Source: Chaenocephalus aceratus (lineage: Eukaryota > Chordata > Actinopteri > Perciformes > Channichthyidae). From it: a stretch of DNA of 64,000 nt. The DNA is taken from assembly GCA_023974075.1 (NCBI GenBank), contig CM043800.1, positions 7,841,453 to 7,905,452 of the forward strand, written 5' to 3'. The position numbers and the translations under genes were made by a program. The number at the start of each line of letters is the position of its first letter. The first letter of the stretch is position 1. Below are positions 48,860 through 61,500 of this stretch, in pieces. The notes below the pieces were generated by a model, which made no database searches, was not told the DNA's origin, and worked only from the letters and a program-made list of their open reading frames with translations.

Positions 48860-49015
48860 CTGTGAAGAGAAGGCTGTCTACCAGCAGAAACTCAGCTAAA
48901 CGCTGCGGTGATTAAACACCATATCATGTTCCAAATCACATCAAGGATTATTTCTGAAACAGTATGGAGCTCAAACGCTTTCTCTCTCGCAGGTTTACCA
49001 CAAGGTGAGTACCTT

Positions 49016-49424
49016 TTACATTGCAGCCCTGTTTCCTTAAAGCACATTTAACTACATTCTAGCTTAGGACATTAGCTTGTCAGTATTATCATTGTTATCT
49101 TACCACATCCATTATGTCTTGCAAACTTTTTCTTTTCAGAACTCAGTCTCTGATTTTGATTTATGGCACATTGAACTCCCGTGCCGGATTCATTTCAGAA
49201 GTGGGAGGGGCAAAACGTGCGTGTGTATTACTCATGGTATTACTATTGGAGCAGTCTACATCTAATAAGAGGAGAATATGTTTGAGCAGTGGGAGGTGTT
49301 TACTGAGACATTTATCAAAGAAATTGTAATTCATTTGGAGGATTTCATGTCTTTTCACAACAAACAAGTTTAGATTTTGTGACAAAACATCTTCATTGTA
49401 GGCGCTTCACGGCTGAAAAACACT
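49016..49424. other. Gene-free stretch
   Basis: No recognisable gene, RNA or repeat ends. Confidence 0.35.
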
Positions 49425-49496
49425 AGCAGAGGATGGTTTCGATCCACTGACCTCTGGGTTATGGGCCCAGCACGCTTCCGCTGCACCAATAGATGC
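49425..49496 (-). tRNA. Initiator tRNA-Met (CAU) copy, probable pseudogene
   Basis: On the minus strand, the sequence from the D-arm to the 3' acceptor matches vertebrate initiator tRNA-Met: gcagcggaagcgtgctgggc, the anticodon loop ccataa, and gatcgaaaccatcctctgct. The A box (tggtgcagcgg) and B box (ggatcgaaacc) fit Pol III consensus. A T5 run follows 6 bases after the 3' end. The 5' acceptor strand, expected to pair with ctctgct, is replaced by unrelated bases (gcatctat). The acceptor stem therefore cannot form and the copy is probably a retro-derived pseudogene. Confidence 0.7.
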
Positions 49497-49499
49497 ATT

Positions 49500-51880
49500 G
49501 ATGTTATTTGTATAAAACATACGCCTCAGCAACAGTAGCGTGGCGTGGGGGAAAAATGAGGGGAAGCCAATAATACGTCCTTTCTTTTGGGTCGGGGGTG
49601 TGGTAGTCAATGTAATAACGTAACCAGATGAGTGATTACAGCACCCGGTATCATTTTACACACATTTGTTATCTAACCGACAGGTCCGCACGCACTCTCC
49701 AGCCGAAACTCTAATAAGCATTCATTCACAAACTAAATGAGGAGACCTTTAACGTTTTACGTCCGATTCGCTCCTTTTTTCCTCGCTGTACACAGCTCCT
49801 GTTTGGGCATTGGCCTGTCATCAGATTGTATTTGTTGTTGCTGCTGTAGCGGAAGTTTAGTACAATTATTTTTGATGAAATACTCCAAATCTCCACCCTC
49901 CATAATTGCACTTGCTTCAGTTGCTTGCTACTTTCTAACGGCGGTGAGAGTGGTGCAATGACGCTATCTATCTTCTATCGATTAGATTTATGATTCGAAA
50001 ATTATAAAAGTAGGTTAGACATGTGGATATTATCCGACTGAACAAAACGTGCATTTATCTAACAGGTTTGTTTTCCACTGACCTTATTTCGAGCTATTTT
50101 CCAAAATCCTATGGAGAAATCCCATTGCTTTTTTGTCGAGGGAAAAGGAGCGCAGCTTACTTCCGGGTTTTAGGACGCGTCACTGCAACACTCAGTTGAT
50201 GCGATTTGATTGGATTGTGAGGCAAGGGAAGCCAGCCGCCTCTGGCTTCCCTTGGCATGGCCCTGACTAATCACAGGTTGGCAGGGGCATGACGTGAGCC
50301 TTGTTTGATTGGTCAATCCCTCATTTTTTTTCACCAAGGGAAGCCAATTTCGGCTGGCCTCCTCTCGCAACAGAGAGTGCAATCTACTATTTCACCATAA
50401 CATCTAGAGGGGCGCTGTTTCACTCTTTGTAAAATACTCAATGAGAATGGGGGAGAGACGGCCCGGCAGCAACACACAACAATGAATTTCCGAAACTAAA
50501 CAAAGTGTTTTTATTTATTTATTAAAATTATAACTACAATCCAAATCCCTTGGCCTCCAGGAGAAATCGCCACTGCTCAGCAATTGTTATGGAGGTGGTA
50601 CCTTGTATTTATAACTATGCAAAATGGGTTGAAATGTTGCTTGTTGGAAGTATATTGCCGCCATAATCCGCGGGCATTTAAAATCAAACTTCACTTAGCA
50701 CGCCCCCTAACCATGGTGCTACCTAGTTCGGCTGTCCAAAGAGTACAGGGGAATTATTGAAACGGGATGTAGTGTTCCGCGGCATCCGCCGCTGCGAAAA
50801 TGTGGGGCAGGGCTGTAAAGTGGGGGGGGGCAATGGCCCCTTGGCCCCCCTATTTCCGGCGCCACTGACTCCCACCATTCACTATAAGCACCTCCCTGTC
50901 ATGAATGCTTTAAAAAAGACACTGTCTGTTTCATATATCCATTTGTCATCACATTTCATTCTCTGTGATGGCAGGACTTTGGTCTAATCTTAGAGTGAGT
51001 GGCCTTTCACTTCAAGAATAAAAGTTAATTTAATAATTTAAAAAGTCTAAGAACTCATACTCATGCGTTCCTCAAACACAAGAAAATAAATATGTTGCCT
51101 CACAAGGCAACATATTAGTATAATGCTATAGGATGTGCAGTTTTATAATGAAGATTGCTGCTTTGGGTTTTTCAGTTCTTGACATGGTGTATTAATAGTC
51201 AGAACAGTGTTTGGTTTTTCAAAGCAGAATGTGAAAACTAAAGAAAGGCTGCAGATAACAAGCGATAACAGCTGAGTGACATCCTTAGACAGCCTGTAGG
51301 AAAGTCTCTGGAGACCCTTCCTCCTCTTCCGTCATTGATGCTTTTAATAGACTGTTTTATTAACTCTAAAATAGAGGTGTTTTTTCAAATATCCCTATGT
51401 ATTAAAACCATACTTGTCACTTGCTTTTGGTCATTGTATCTGTTATCTGTTATCACTTGCATCCAGCATGTCGTGAATAACAACGGTAATATTCTATTCT
51501 GATATTCTGATACTGGTTTGTGCTTTGGGTCTCCAGAATCCTTTTACATTTGTAAAGACACACAAGTGAAACACATTGCTTTATGTTTCATGTTCTAATC
51601 TTGACACAAGGAAAGTGTTCAAGTCAAATATGTGTAGTCTCATTGAATGTACGACAGTTCCGACTTGCATACCTGTGCATGTAATGCTTAGTATTTTTCC
51701 AGGAAGGCGAAAAACATATTGGCAATGTTTCCTAGAAGACAGTGACGCTGCACTGAGCTGGAATTTCCTTCAATGAAACTACATAAAGTAGTTCAGCATC
51801 AGTGGAAACGTCCCTATCCGTGTGAATGAGATCAGTAGATTAACCCCAGCCACCCCCCCAAACCGCTCCCCCCACCCTGC
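49500..51880. other. Gene-free stretch upstream of vegfa with repeat fragments
   Basis: 50090-50125 resembles 29604-29650 in inverted orientation. 50170-50360 has two facing copies of a ggaagcca(gccg) motif. A hAT-like terminus (ggcgccactg) lies near 50855-50868. From about 51000 to 51880 I see no repeat ends, and regulatory DNA for vegfa would be expected here, but I can point to no specific site. Confidence 0.4.
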
Positions 51881-51881
51881 C

Positions 51882-51970
51882 ATTGGTTCCTTCCCCCCCG
51901 CCCCGCCCCGCCTCTGCTCCAGCCTTTAGCCGGGCCACCTTTAATACCGCTGCACTACAGCCGCTGCTCC
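51882..51970 (+). promoter_or_regulatory. vegfa: vegfa core promoter
   Basis: An inverted CCAAT box (attgg, 51882-51886), overlapping GC boxes (ccgccccgccccgcc, about 51898-51912) and a weak TATA-like tttaata (51940-51946) lie in the right order about 500 bases before the start codon. Mammalian VEGFA promoters are likewise Sp1/GC-box driven and TATA-poor. The transcription start is inferred at about 51965-51985. No perfect TACGTG hypoxia element is seen within 500 bases upstream. Confidence 0.55.
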
Positions 51971-52438
51971 AACAGGAGACACAGTGAGACGGACTGGTGC
52001 CGCTGACCGGGGACAAGCTTACTGCCCCTACACAGAGAACGGGCGCAACAAGGAACACTGCGGGAGGATCACTTTGTACCGGCACACACCCTTCATGTTA
52101 TGGGATTAAAGCGCACAAAGACACACACCGGTGCGTAAAGTTGATGCGCTGATCCGCTGCTCCAGAGAACATTACCACTGAGGTCCAGCAGAGTCTTTGT
52201 CTGCGGAGGGAGAGCTGTGCAGCGCGGCTGGAGACATCGGGAGGCTCCCTGTGAACGCGCCACATGCGTGTGGAAGATATGGATTTGCTTTGGCTATAGC
52301 CCAGATGTGCCGCGGTTTTTTTATATTTAAATATTCATTTTTTTCATCCTTGGACTGTGTGCGTGGTGACATTGTTAGATTGTATTTCTCTTTAACGAGC
52401 GCAGAGATATCAAGACTAAATCGTGCGGAATTACAACC
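51971..52438 (+). promoter_or_regulatory. vegfa: vegfa 5' leader with several short upstream reading frames
   Basis: Before the vegfa ATG there are upstream ATGs at 52095 (4 codons then TAA), 52100 (12 codons then TAA), 52144 (2 codons then TGA) and 52264 (11 codons then TAG). None overlaps the main frame. Long structured leaders with upstream initiation are a known feature of vertebrate VEGFA translation control. The 5' end is inferred, so the first frames are conditional on the start site. Confidence 0.5.
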
Positions 52439-52504
52439 ATGAACTGTGTTGTCAGTTTGGTACACATCCTTTTGGCAGCGGTTCTTCACCTATCCACAGT
52501 AAAG
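52439..52504 (+). CDS. vegfa: vegfa exon 1 (signal peptide)
   Basis: The ATG in acaaccATGa context opens [20 protein letters not shown], a clear cleavable signal peptide. 66 bases, identical to the mammalian exon 1 coding length, ending at aaag/gtaag in phase 0. Confidence 0.93.
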
Positions 52505-55500
52505 GTAAGCCTTTCATGTTATATTGATATCATTCATTTGACTATTTCACACGTGCTTTACCAGCTTTCTCTATTCTCAGTGGTTTTAGATAGTGAGTTG
52601 CCAAACACTGCTCACATGCACAGAGAATAAACATGCAGGGAACATATTGTCTAATCATTATAAATAAAATGTAGATTATTTAATATAGTTTTGTTACATT
52701 ATACACTATCAGCATTTTCTATATAAAAGCCTTCTTTCTTACTTTGTTCTAACCTCAAAAAGTCCATCAAAGATCAGCATGGTTATAGTTTGCTTTATAC
52801 ATGCAAAGAGAAATAAGTATCTTTATTTGCAAGACAATACAATTATGAGCACTGCAAATCAACTTTTTATCTGGCTTCTCCAAATAGTGCTTGCTGGATT
52901 ACCCTTTAGGATTCTCCAAAAGTTTCTTGGTCATGCCAAAAATATAGGCTGGGAGATTTGTGAATGGAGTTGTACAGTCAGTCCCCTGGGGCTCCAGGGC
53001 CCAGTGTTCCCACGGGAATCCGGCAGTGTGAGGCCGAGCCCTCCCCCGCAGGATGCCCCCTCGCTCCCACACAGGCCGATCCGCTTTCTCACGCAATCCC
53101 TGCGCCGGTTGCAGCAGCCGCCACATAAGGTGAACGGAGCTCTGCTTGGGGGCCGGTTCCCCAACGTCATCTTTTTTTTACTATCAAAATAAAGGCCGGT
53201 TCCCGTTAGTCCTTTCAAAATAAAACTATATGTCTTGAAACCCTTTGAATTGAATGCTTGTAACCAAATGCCCTCTCATGTTGCTTTAAAAGAACGTATT
53301 TTGAATATTGCTAGGGTTTATTTATTTCTTCTTCAAATGATTAAACTCCACTATGGAATTATATCTGTAAACTGTGACTTATATTTCCACATTTCAAATA
53401 AGTGTTTAGCATTTCAATGTTAATGTCTTTCTGTTATCTTTTGGTAAACATACATTACGATAAACTGGTTGCAGTGGTTTTATTTTGAAAGTCAAGCAGC
53501 CTCACTCCTGAGCTGCTTGTCTGACCATCTGATGAATGAAAAAGGTATAATGGAGAATAAGGCATACAACAAAAACATGTACACATTTATCCAGATATAC
53601 ATTATAGTTATGATTGTAACAATTTGATATAATCCTAAATTAATAAACTGAATTAAAAACCTTTATTCTTTGTTGTACTTCACTAGTCAAAATAAATCAT
53701 TTGGGTAATGACACTTTCATAGATGCATGCAAATATGAAATATCTAACACTTGGTCTGATGTGCATCTCTTTCAGACTGCCAGCATTACCAAGGGAGCGG
53801 AGAAGAGTACAAACGAGGGTAAGTTTCCACAGAGCTGTTTAATTTGAACTCTTCTTCTTTTCCTCTGTGTGCATGCAAGATGAACAGGGCCACCTAGTGG
53901 ACATGGGCTGTACCTTTACTGTACTAGGCCTCAGATTTACTTGGTTTAAAACAAAAACAGTTTGACATATGGAAGGGATATGTAGGTATTTGTGTGGCTG
54001 AGTGAGGATTGTTTGTCTGTCCCAAGCTGAGAAGAATCAAGTTTCCAGCGGTGAAAGGTCTCACTGGGGACTTTGGAGTCGCCATAAAAAGTGCTGCAGA
54101 TTTCAAAACAAGAATACATGGGAGAGAAAAGGAAGTCAATACCTCAGCAATAACTGGGAGTTACTATTATATGTTTCTACTTTCTCTTCTCCCAACAATC
54201 TATGGTGAAATATCAATCCACGAGCAGTCAGCCTTGGTTCAATGCCGCACTCGTGTTTGTTTGAACAGTGTTGTGTGAGGCCAAGGTTGGCTGGTCTGTC
54301 GGCTGGTGATGGATGGAGACACTGATTAGTCTTTACACACAGAATCAGTGGACAGGTTGTGGGGTGGATGTTAGTGTTTGTAAAGGAGACAAAACACACA
54401 CTGTGATAAGGCGGTGGCCTGGTTATACCTGGGGAAGAGCTCTGACATGAATAACATGGGTACGCAAACATCTGGTGCTCGAGTCACTTTTTGGGGTAGA
54501 AGGATGGTGTTGGAATGAATTAGTTTACACTTATTATTCATTTTCGGAGCCTTTCCATCTCAGTTTTCATGGATATGGGTCAGGGTCATTTAACCTAGGT
54601 CATGTGATAATGATGGAAACCAGGAAAAGTGAAAATGGACCTTGTTTGTTCATTGAAACTCAACGCCCCGTGCTGATTGTGAACAGTGTGGCTCTAATAG
54701 TGTTGGGACATGAATGGAGATAAATGGCCCAGGGGAAGTTTATATATCAGACCGCAGTCACCGCACACATAATACTTGTTTGTTTACTGTTTTTGGATGA
54801 ATGGAAACATGTATAACCAGAGTAACTGTTACAGGCTGATGTAAGACAGAGCAAATGTTTGCAACCTCTGACAGGAGGTAGAACCAGTCGAGTGTGTTGA
54901 CATGAGGCTCGTGAAGTAAATCCACCCAGCAGGTGCTAATGATTTAGCTGCTCTCTGCAGCTGGCCCTGAGCCAGAACTGCATTTGTAATCTTTGTATTA
55001 TTTGTAAATCTGATGTAACGCCTAAGAGTCTGTAAAGTCCCCTTATCAAGCTTTGGGTAAAGTAACAAAATGCCCAAGCATCAATGTGGGTATTATTTGT
55101 AGCATTTCTTTAAATCATAAAGCTCCCACAGTCTGTCTGCCGCGTTAGTCCAGAGGCAGAGCCGGCACATGGGGTGGGCTTCCCGGGGTCACATGTCAGA
55201 GGTGGACCCTGGCGCCACAGAGCCTGAGGTCATGGCTGCTCTGACTAACCAGGGGTCAGGAGTTAGCTGGGGGTTGCTGGGAACCTCGTCTCATGGACTG
55301 TGGGACGGATTATTCTGGGCTGCGCAAGGAACAGACATACAGCGAGGGCCGGGCACTCATCGGGCTGGAGCTCGGTATTAAAGGGTTCTGTCGGACATCG
55401 CTATTACAACCAATTATGTTCTTTATCTTCAATTATTACTTGATGCTTGTGTTTCATGTCAAGACTTTGCTTCCTGCCGTGGATACACCTTAATGTCACT

Positions 55501-58500
55501 GTGACACAACTGTGTGCCAACTAAGTGTTGCGTCTCCATACCAACTATGTTGCTGCTTCAGTGCAATCATTGCCACTCAAATATTCCATAACATCTGCCA
55601 TTGCACTTATTGGCTCATCTACTCTTTAGTCACATGGTCATATTTCCCTAGTGATCTACTCCTTAATGTAGATGTATCTTATTGTATGATCTTTTTAACA
55701 CATGCACACATTACTGGGAGTTTCTTAGAGCATTGTCAAACACGTCATGTCTTTTCCCACCACACAGTTGACAGTTAAGATTTTCACCACCACAACAAAG
55801 TCATTGGTGTCGCAAGCCACAGATCTGTGGAGCTGCTTAATGAGCCTGGTATGCTATGTGGCATCACCTAGGTATACATAGCTGTGGTGTAATTGTGTCC
55901 ACATTTGAAAGAAAGGGGCTGAATTCTTTATTACATAATATAATAATAATAATATTTACTTTCCACAGAGGCTTCTTCGGTTTCCCCAGTCATCCCTCTC
56001 ATAGATGTCTTCACTAAGAGTTTGTGTCAGCCCAGAGGAGGTGCTGGTGGACATCTTCTCGGAGTATGCGGAGGACACGGAACACACCTACATTCCCTCC
56101 TGCGTGGTGCTCAACCGCTGCGGAGGCTGCTGTAGCGACGAAGCATTGGAGTGTGTTCCTACGGAAACACACAACGTCACGATGGAGGTGAGCATGGGGG
56201 CGAGGACCTAATATAATAATCTGCAGGTTCATAATTGTATTCACCCTCATTCACCCTCTGCCTGAAACCAGAGCCCAGTCTGCTCTGATTGGTTTGCTGG
56301 TTCTCTAGCCAATAGAAGCGCCCCGTTACATAGTGATGTCATTATGTAGCGGAAGTCACAAAGGAGTTAAATGGAGGCATTTAAGGAGGATACTGTAACG
56401 GTATACAGGAAAGGGAAAAGCATAATAGGGCCCCTTTAAAGTTATGTTAATGTCCTGTTTATTACCCCTTGCCCTTGACATAACACAAACACATCACTTT
56501 GTTAATGTACACATTTAAGTGTGTCTTTAAGCACTTAATAATTGGTGTGACTAGTTAAACTAAGCTTATGGTTTTCATCAGCAGGTGGACTTCAGTTGCT
56601 ATGGCTCAGTCGTCACGATATGATCTATTTGAGTTGTAGGCTAACGCATGACTGTAATTCCACACCTTGGTCCTTGTCACCGCTGATCTATCTCTCTGAA
56701 TGCTTCACACACTGAGGACCATGACATTGAGGCATTCAGAGAGCTCGTCAGAGAGCGTGTGTTGAGATGATTAGGGTTAGTCGCTCTTCAGACATTATGG
56801 ATGTGGTCAGGCCAAGGTTCTGTGTTCTGCTCACTATGTGCATGTCTGAGACACAAACACGGAGCGGAGAAAGTGCGGCTGCGAGGCATCTCAGATATGT
56901 TGTTGACCTCCACGCACGCTGTGTTTACAGCCGTGTGTGTGGTCAAACCGCTCCCTTCCTGCAGCAGATAGCAGAGTCCCACAGACAGGTCATGGCTGTG
57001 GTTACACAGCGGTCAGGGCTGTGCTGTTGTGTCAAACTCAAGGCCCGGGGGCCAAATACGGCCCGCGACTTCATTTTATGCGGCCCTCAAGAGTTTGCAA
57101 AGAATAGAATACGTTTATTATACGGTTACATGCCACTTTACAGAAGCACATTGCCCATATACTACATGTCCCACAATGCATCTCATTTTGTGACATGCGC
57201 ACTGAAGGGACTTGCAATTGGTTGCAATTATTTTCCCCAGACTTCTGCTTTCAGACTAGTTAATTATGAAGTCATTATACCCTCTCCGATAATAATCAAA
57301 TACAGAGGCAATAATGTAATATAATACATCATTTTATATATGTATATTTATATAGCCACAACCGGCCCTTTGAGTGCAACCATAATGCTGATGTGGCCCG
57401 CCATGAAATTGAGTTTGACCCCCCTGGTTTAGACTGTCTGTTACCGAAAGTCATGCTGATGTTGTTTTAATCTAAACCTTGCCTCTGTTTCTCTTCAAGG
57501 TGATGCGTCATCGACCCATGGTAAAGAAAGGCACTATTCAATTAAGTTTCACAGAGCACAAATCGTGCATATGCAGGTAAGAGACGGCACACCTCACTCA
57601 CAGTGACAGTGATGGAATACAAACAAAATAATTAAATCATCTTCTTTTTAATTCATTTCAGACAAAAGCCAGATCTTCCAGTAAAGAAAGAATAGTAAGT
57701 ACGTGTGTTTTGTGCTGTGTCATGTGTTTGATGAGTTTCTGTGGGGGTTCTGGTTGGTTGGTGGCTGGGAGCAGGGTCAGCAGCAGCTGGAGGCTGGAGG
57801 GAGCTAACGGTGCTAACAGCTGAGTCAGCAGAAAGGCTTTCCGACAGAATCTCTGTCTTTATGTGGGATGCACTGAATTAGTGTAGAAATAGTTTTAAGA
57901 TGGAAAAGTAGGGCCTTCGAGTTGGGACAGCATCTTTTTCAAGTTGGGGTGAATATTGAATTCATATCTAGATCTGGGTTTACCTTTGAAATACTTTTAA
58001 CTTAAAAACTGTTTTTGGCAAAAATCCATACAAGCTCTTTTCCTCCAAAAGGGGTAACATTTAGTATTATTGTTAATCATAACAATTTAAATGAGTAATA
58101 AGATGTAATACATGCTTCTAGAATCCTGGATAAACTGCACAGACCTCTCCAACTCCAGTTTAGCTCAAGAACCATGAGTGGTGATGCCACGATTTAGGAG
58201 GTCAAAGTATGTCATCAAACTCAAACGCACTCATACGTTCCATCATGTGTCCTGTAGATGTTGGAGGTAGCGAGCTATCTTTACAGGGCTCTCACACTTT
58301 GAGCATGCTCTCTTTATGGTGCCAGGGTTTAGTGCTTTATGGTGCGGCTATAACAGCGTGAGTGATCGAGGCGTAGCCACCCGGCTTCAGACCACCCTTG
58401 GCTGACTCCAGTTGCACAAACCTGACCCTCGGCCCTCTGTAACTTCCCCAGGCTAATCATAGCAACAGGTGTCATGCTGTTAACCTATTTTTATTTTAAG

Positions 58501-61500
58501 TGGTGTAAATAGAGGATGAGCTTTGAGGGAGACGTGCTGTAGATTGAGAGAACTCCCTCGCTGTCACAGCTGACACGGGGCAGTGTGTGTGTCGGACAGA
58601 TGCATGCATGCGTGTGGTGTGTGTGTCTTCTGAGCGGCAGGTCAGCTCGGTAATTAGATAAGGGGGGGTGCGTGTGCCGATCGGCGAGTTAAAACCTGAC
58701 GGATTGGTGGAGGAGAGATTGGATCATGTTGGCTAAGTCCAACCCGTTTGTCATGGGACTCGGCTGATCCTGGGCCAGCCTTGTTGGGTGTCTGCCTGTC
58801 ACTGTGCACGTAGGCAGCCAGGCAGTGGCAGGGTGGAGGGAGCAGAGAGCAGGCAGTGACGGGAACATACGCTGCGGTACACCTTGCCCAGTGCTATCTT
58901 ATTGATCACCCCCGTTAATGAGAAGATTAGGGCAGTTAGGTTGGTTGATTGGCTGCCATGGTTTGTGGACGATATACTGAGTGTGCTCTTCTCTTCCTCC
59001 TGTGTGTCAGGAGTATTGACCTTTTAACTTAGTCTTTTGTAGACAGTTCGCAGTGGTGGAAGGAATATTCAGACTTTATGCTTAAGTAAAAGTAGCAATA
59101 CTAAATTTTAAAACTACTCTGTTACAAGTAGAAGCCCTGTATTCCTACATAACAATCCATAAATCATAAAAATAATTGAGAGAAAAAGGGAAAAAACCGT
59201 CTTGCATTAAATATCTTACTTAGAGGTAGAGAGTAAAAGTATTGGGATCAAAATATATTTAAAGTAAGTAAAAGTACTCATTATGTGGCTTATTTACTAT
59301 TTTGTATTTGCTAATAATCCCAGTAGTTGAGTAGAAGTATAATTTATCATAACAGTAACATACACAGATAAAGTACACATACTTGATACAAAATGAATCT
59401 TTTAAAATCACCTACCGTGGTGGTAGGTGTCATATCATTTTAATGTCCAATTTCAGATTTGGTTGATTCATATTACAGTACTCACATGTCGTGTTCTTTA
59501 TATGTAAACAATATCTGAGTCAAACATATAATACTTGAGTAAATGTACTTAGTTCCAATCCACCACTGCAGGTCCCATGTTTACCTGCCCCATGGTTTCC
59601 CTTCACTTCTGAATGAATTTCCCATGGCATATGTCACGTTATCTCCGAGTTATCTGTAAGGCTGTCTGCTGGACTGTACTGTGCTGCTCTGATAACTTCT
59701 ACCTTCTGTTGGGGCTTTATCTGCTGCCATGTTTGCTTTTGTTCACGAAGATAGATGGCCACAGCGACAGTCGCAGTGCTACACACACGCGAGTAAGATC
59801 ACTGCAGCCTTGACAAGTTCTCAGATAAGTTCTGCTTTGGGTTGCTTCGCTCCTGTTTTTAAAAAAGGAAGCGATACAGGATTGATTCTGCAGATTGGTT
59901 GTGCAGTTTAAGACCCGAGACTAAGCATAGTTCCATTTTGCCCCATAGCCACGCCCCCTATATATCTACTTCTGTCCTTGATGTGTCTCTGGCGTGACCT
60001 TCCATCTCATAAACTGAGCACTGTAACAGATACTGCAGCGGCTATAGTGTCTAGCTCAACGTCAAACTGTTAGATGTTCACTTCTCATCTCTGGGTGACC
60101 CTGCTGCCTCAGTTCACCCTTTAAGTTTAGATTGCAAAGTGTTGGGTGGAGTTGGCTCCGTTTGCTTTTGGCTCCAGCTGCTTGTTTTAAAATCGTGCAA
60201 ACCCCGGCTACCAACTTCTTCTGCTGTTGAGTGTTCCCTCTGCTCCGACCAAACAAAACGCTGTCATGTAAATACAGACACACACTCAGACTGCATCCAA
60301 TACATTTTATTTTTAGATGGATAGTTTATTCATCCCAAATTGGGAACTTGTTTTGTCACAGCGGCTGTGCATTTGACAAGTTAAACATTATTTAAAAGAT
60401 AAAATAAGATATAATAATAATAATCATTTAAATGAACATTATCAGCAAGTATACAAATGTACAATCGAAAAGACAAATATAATGCTGAAAAGAACTGAAA
60501 GGTTGACTTTAATTAAATGTATTATGTCAACAGATTTCTCATAACTATTATGTTAGTTGAAAGCAATACTATTAAGTTTTAATACAGAATATTAGGTTCA
60601 ACTTAATATTATTGCTTTCAACTAACCTAATACAGTTATGGGAAATGTGTTGACATAAAACATTTAATTAAAGTCAATATTCCGTGTTTCCAGTGCACGA
60701 GAGCAGGGGTTCCCAAAGTGCGGGTTGTGAGATGATTTAAAAAAAAAAAAAAAAATGTAATTTTTCAGGGGCGGACTGGCCATCTCTATAATTTCCCCGC
60801 AGTGAGGCTCCTCCCGTTGATACTCCACTAGCGCAGTGTTTCTCAAACGTGTTCATACCAAGGACCACCTAACCAATAAGAAAACACTCACGGACCACCT
60901 AACTCCCCAAATATCCAAACACCATAGGCCTGCTCACCACTCCAACAGTACAACAAAGTACAGCCTAATAATAACTACAGCTTAACTTCTCTATATCGCC
61001 TCGTTCACACATTAAATCAACAATACAAATACTCCAGACTATATAAGCATTTAGTTCAAATGCGATTTAAAATGCTCTCAGGTTTTACACCTCTTATGAA
61101 ATGTAGACTACATTTATTACGGAGTTTATGTCCGAGCCAACAGACTCACAGAGCGTTGGCTACTGAGAGAAATGCAAAATGCATCAAGTACGACACAAAC
61201 CTCCGCTGTGGATTTTCAAAACAAAATACAGTAAAACTACGGTCGCAGGCCCAAGTTGAACTCTCTCTGAGGTCTAAGCCATATTTTCACATGTTTGGCT
61301 CGCCTGGGCTTTTTTTGTAAAAATACTATTAAAATATGAACCTTGGTGACCATCGGCTGGCCTGCATGGTCTGCCTACACAACAACAATAAAAAAACGTT
61401 GATGCAGCCCCAACAACAGCCTCTGGTCATCAACAGACTTCATGCAATGCTTCATTGGATGTATATTAGATAATAATCTCTATCTCACTCCTAAAACATC

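Larger units (their letters stand above)
46373..49015. mobile_element. TTAA miniature element (family 3, copy 2), split by two hAT elements
   Basis: It begins ttaaagctcacctattatgc at 46373. Its body resumes between the hAT insertions (47860-47977, with gagctgcggctggccacgcc) and after the second (48868 onward, gaaggctgtctaccagcaga). The order of blocks matches copy 1 at 37030-37476. The right end is uncertain. Confidence 0.5.

Noticed and set aside
51600..51880. Hypoxia response element upstream of vegfa
   Set aside because: Only weak CCGTG-like matches (near 51818) without the accompanying ancillary site; not enough to call.
52779..53192. 137-codon frame in vegfa intron 1
   Set aside because: Half is AT-rich intron, half the GC island; frames are open on both strands. 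More likely base composition than coding.
56767..57324. 185-codon frame inside vegfa intron 3
   Set aside because: It crosses the boundary of a hAT miniature element and has no homology or codon bias.
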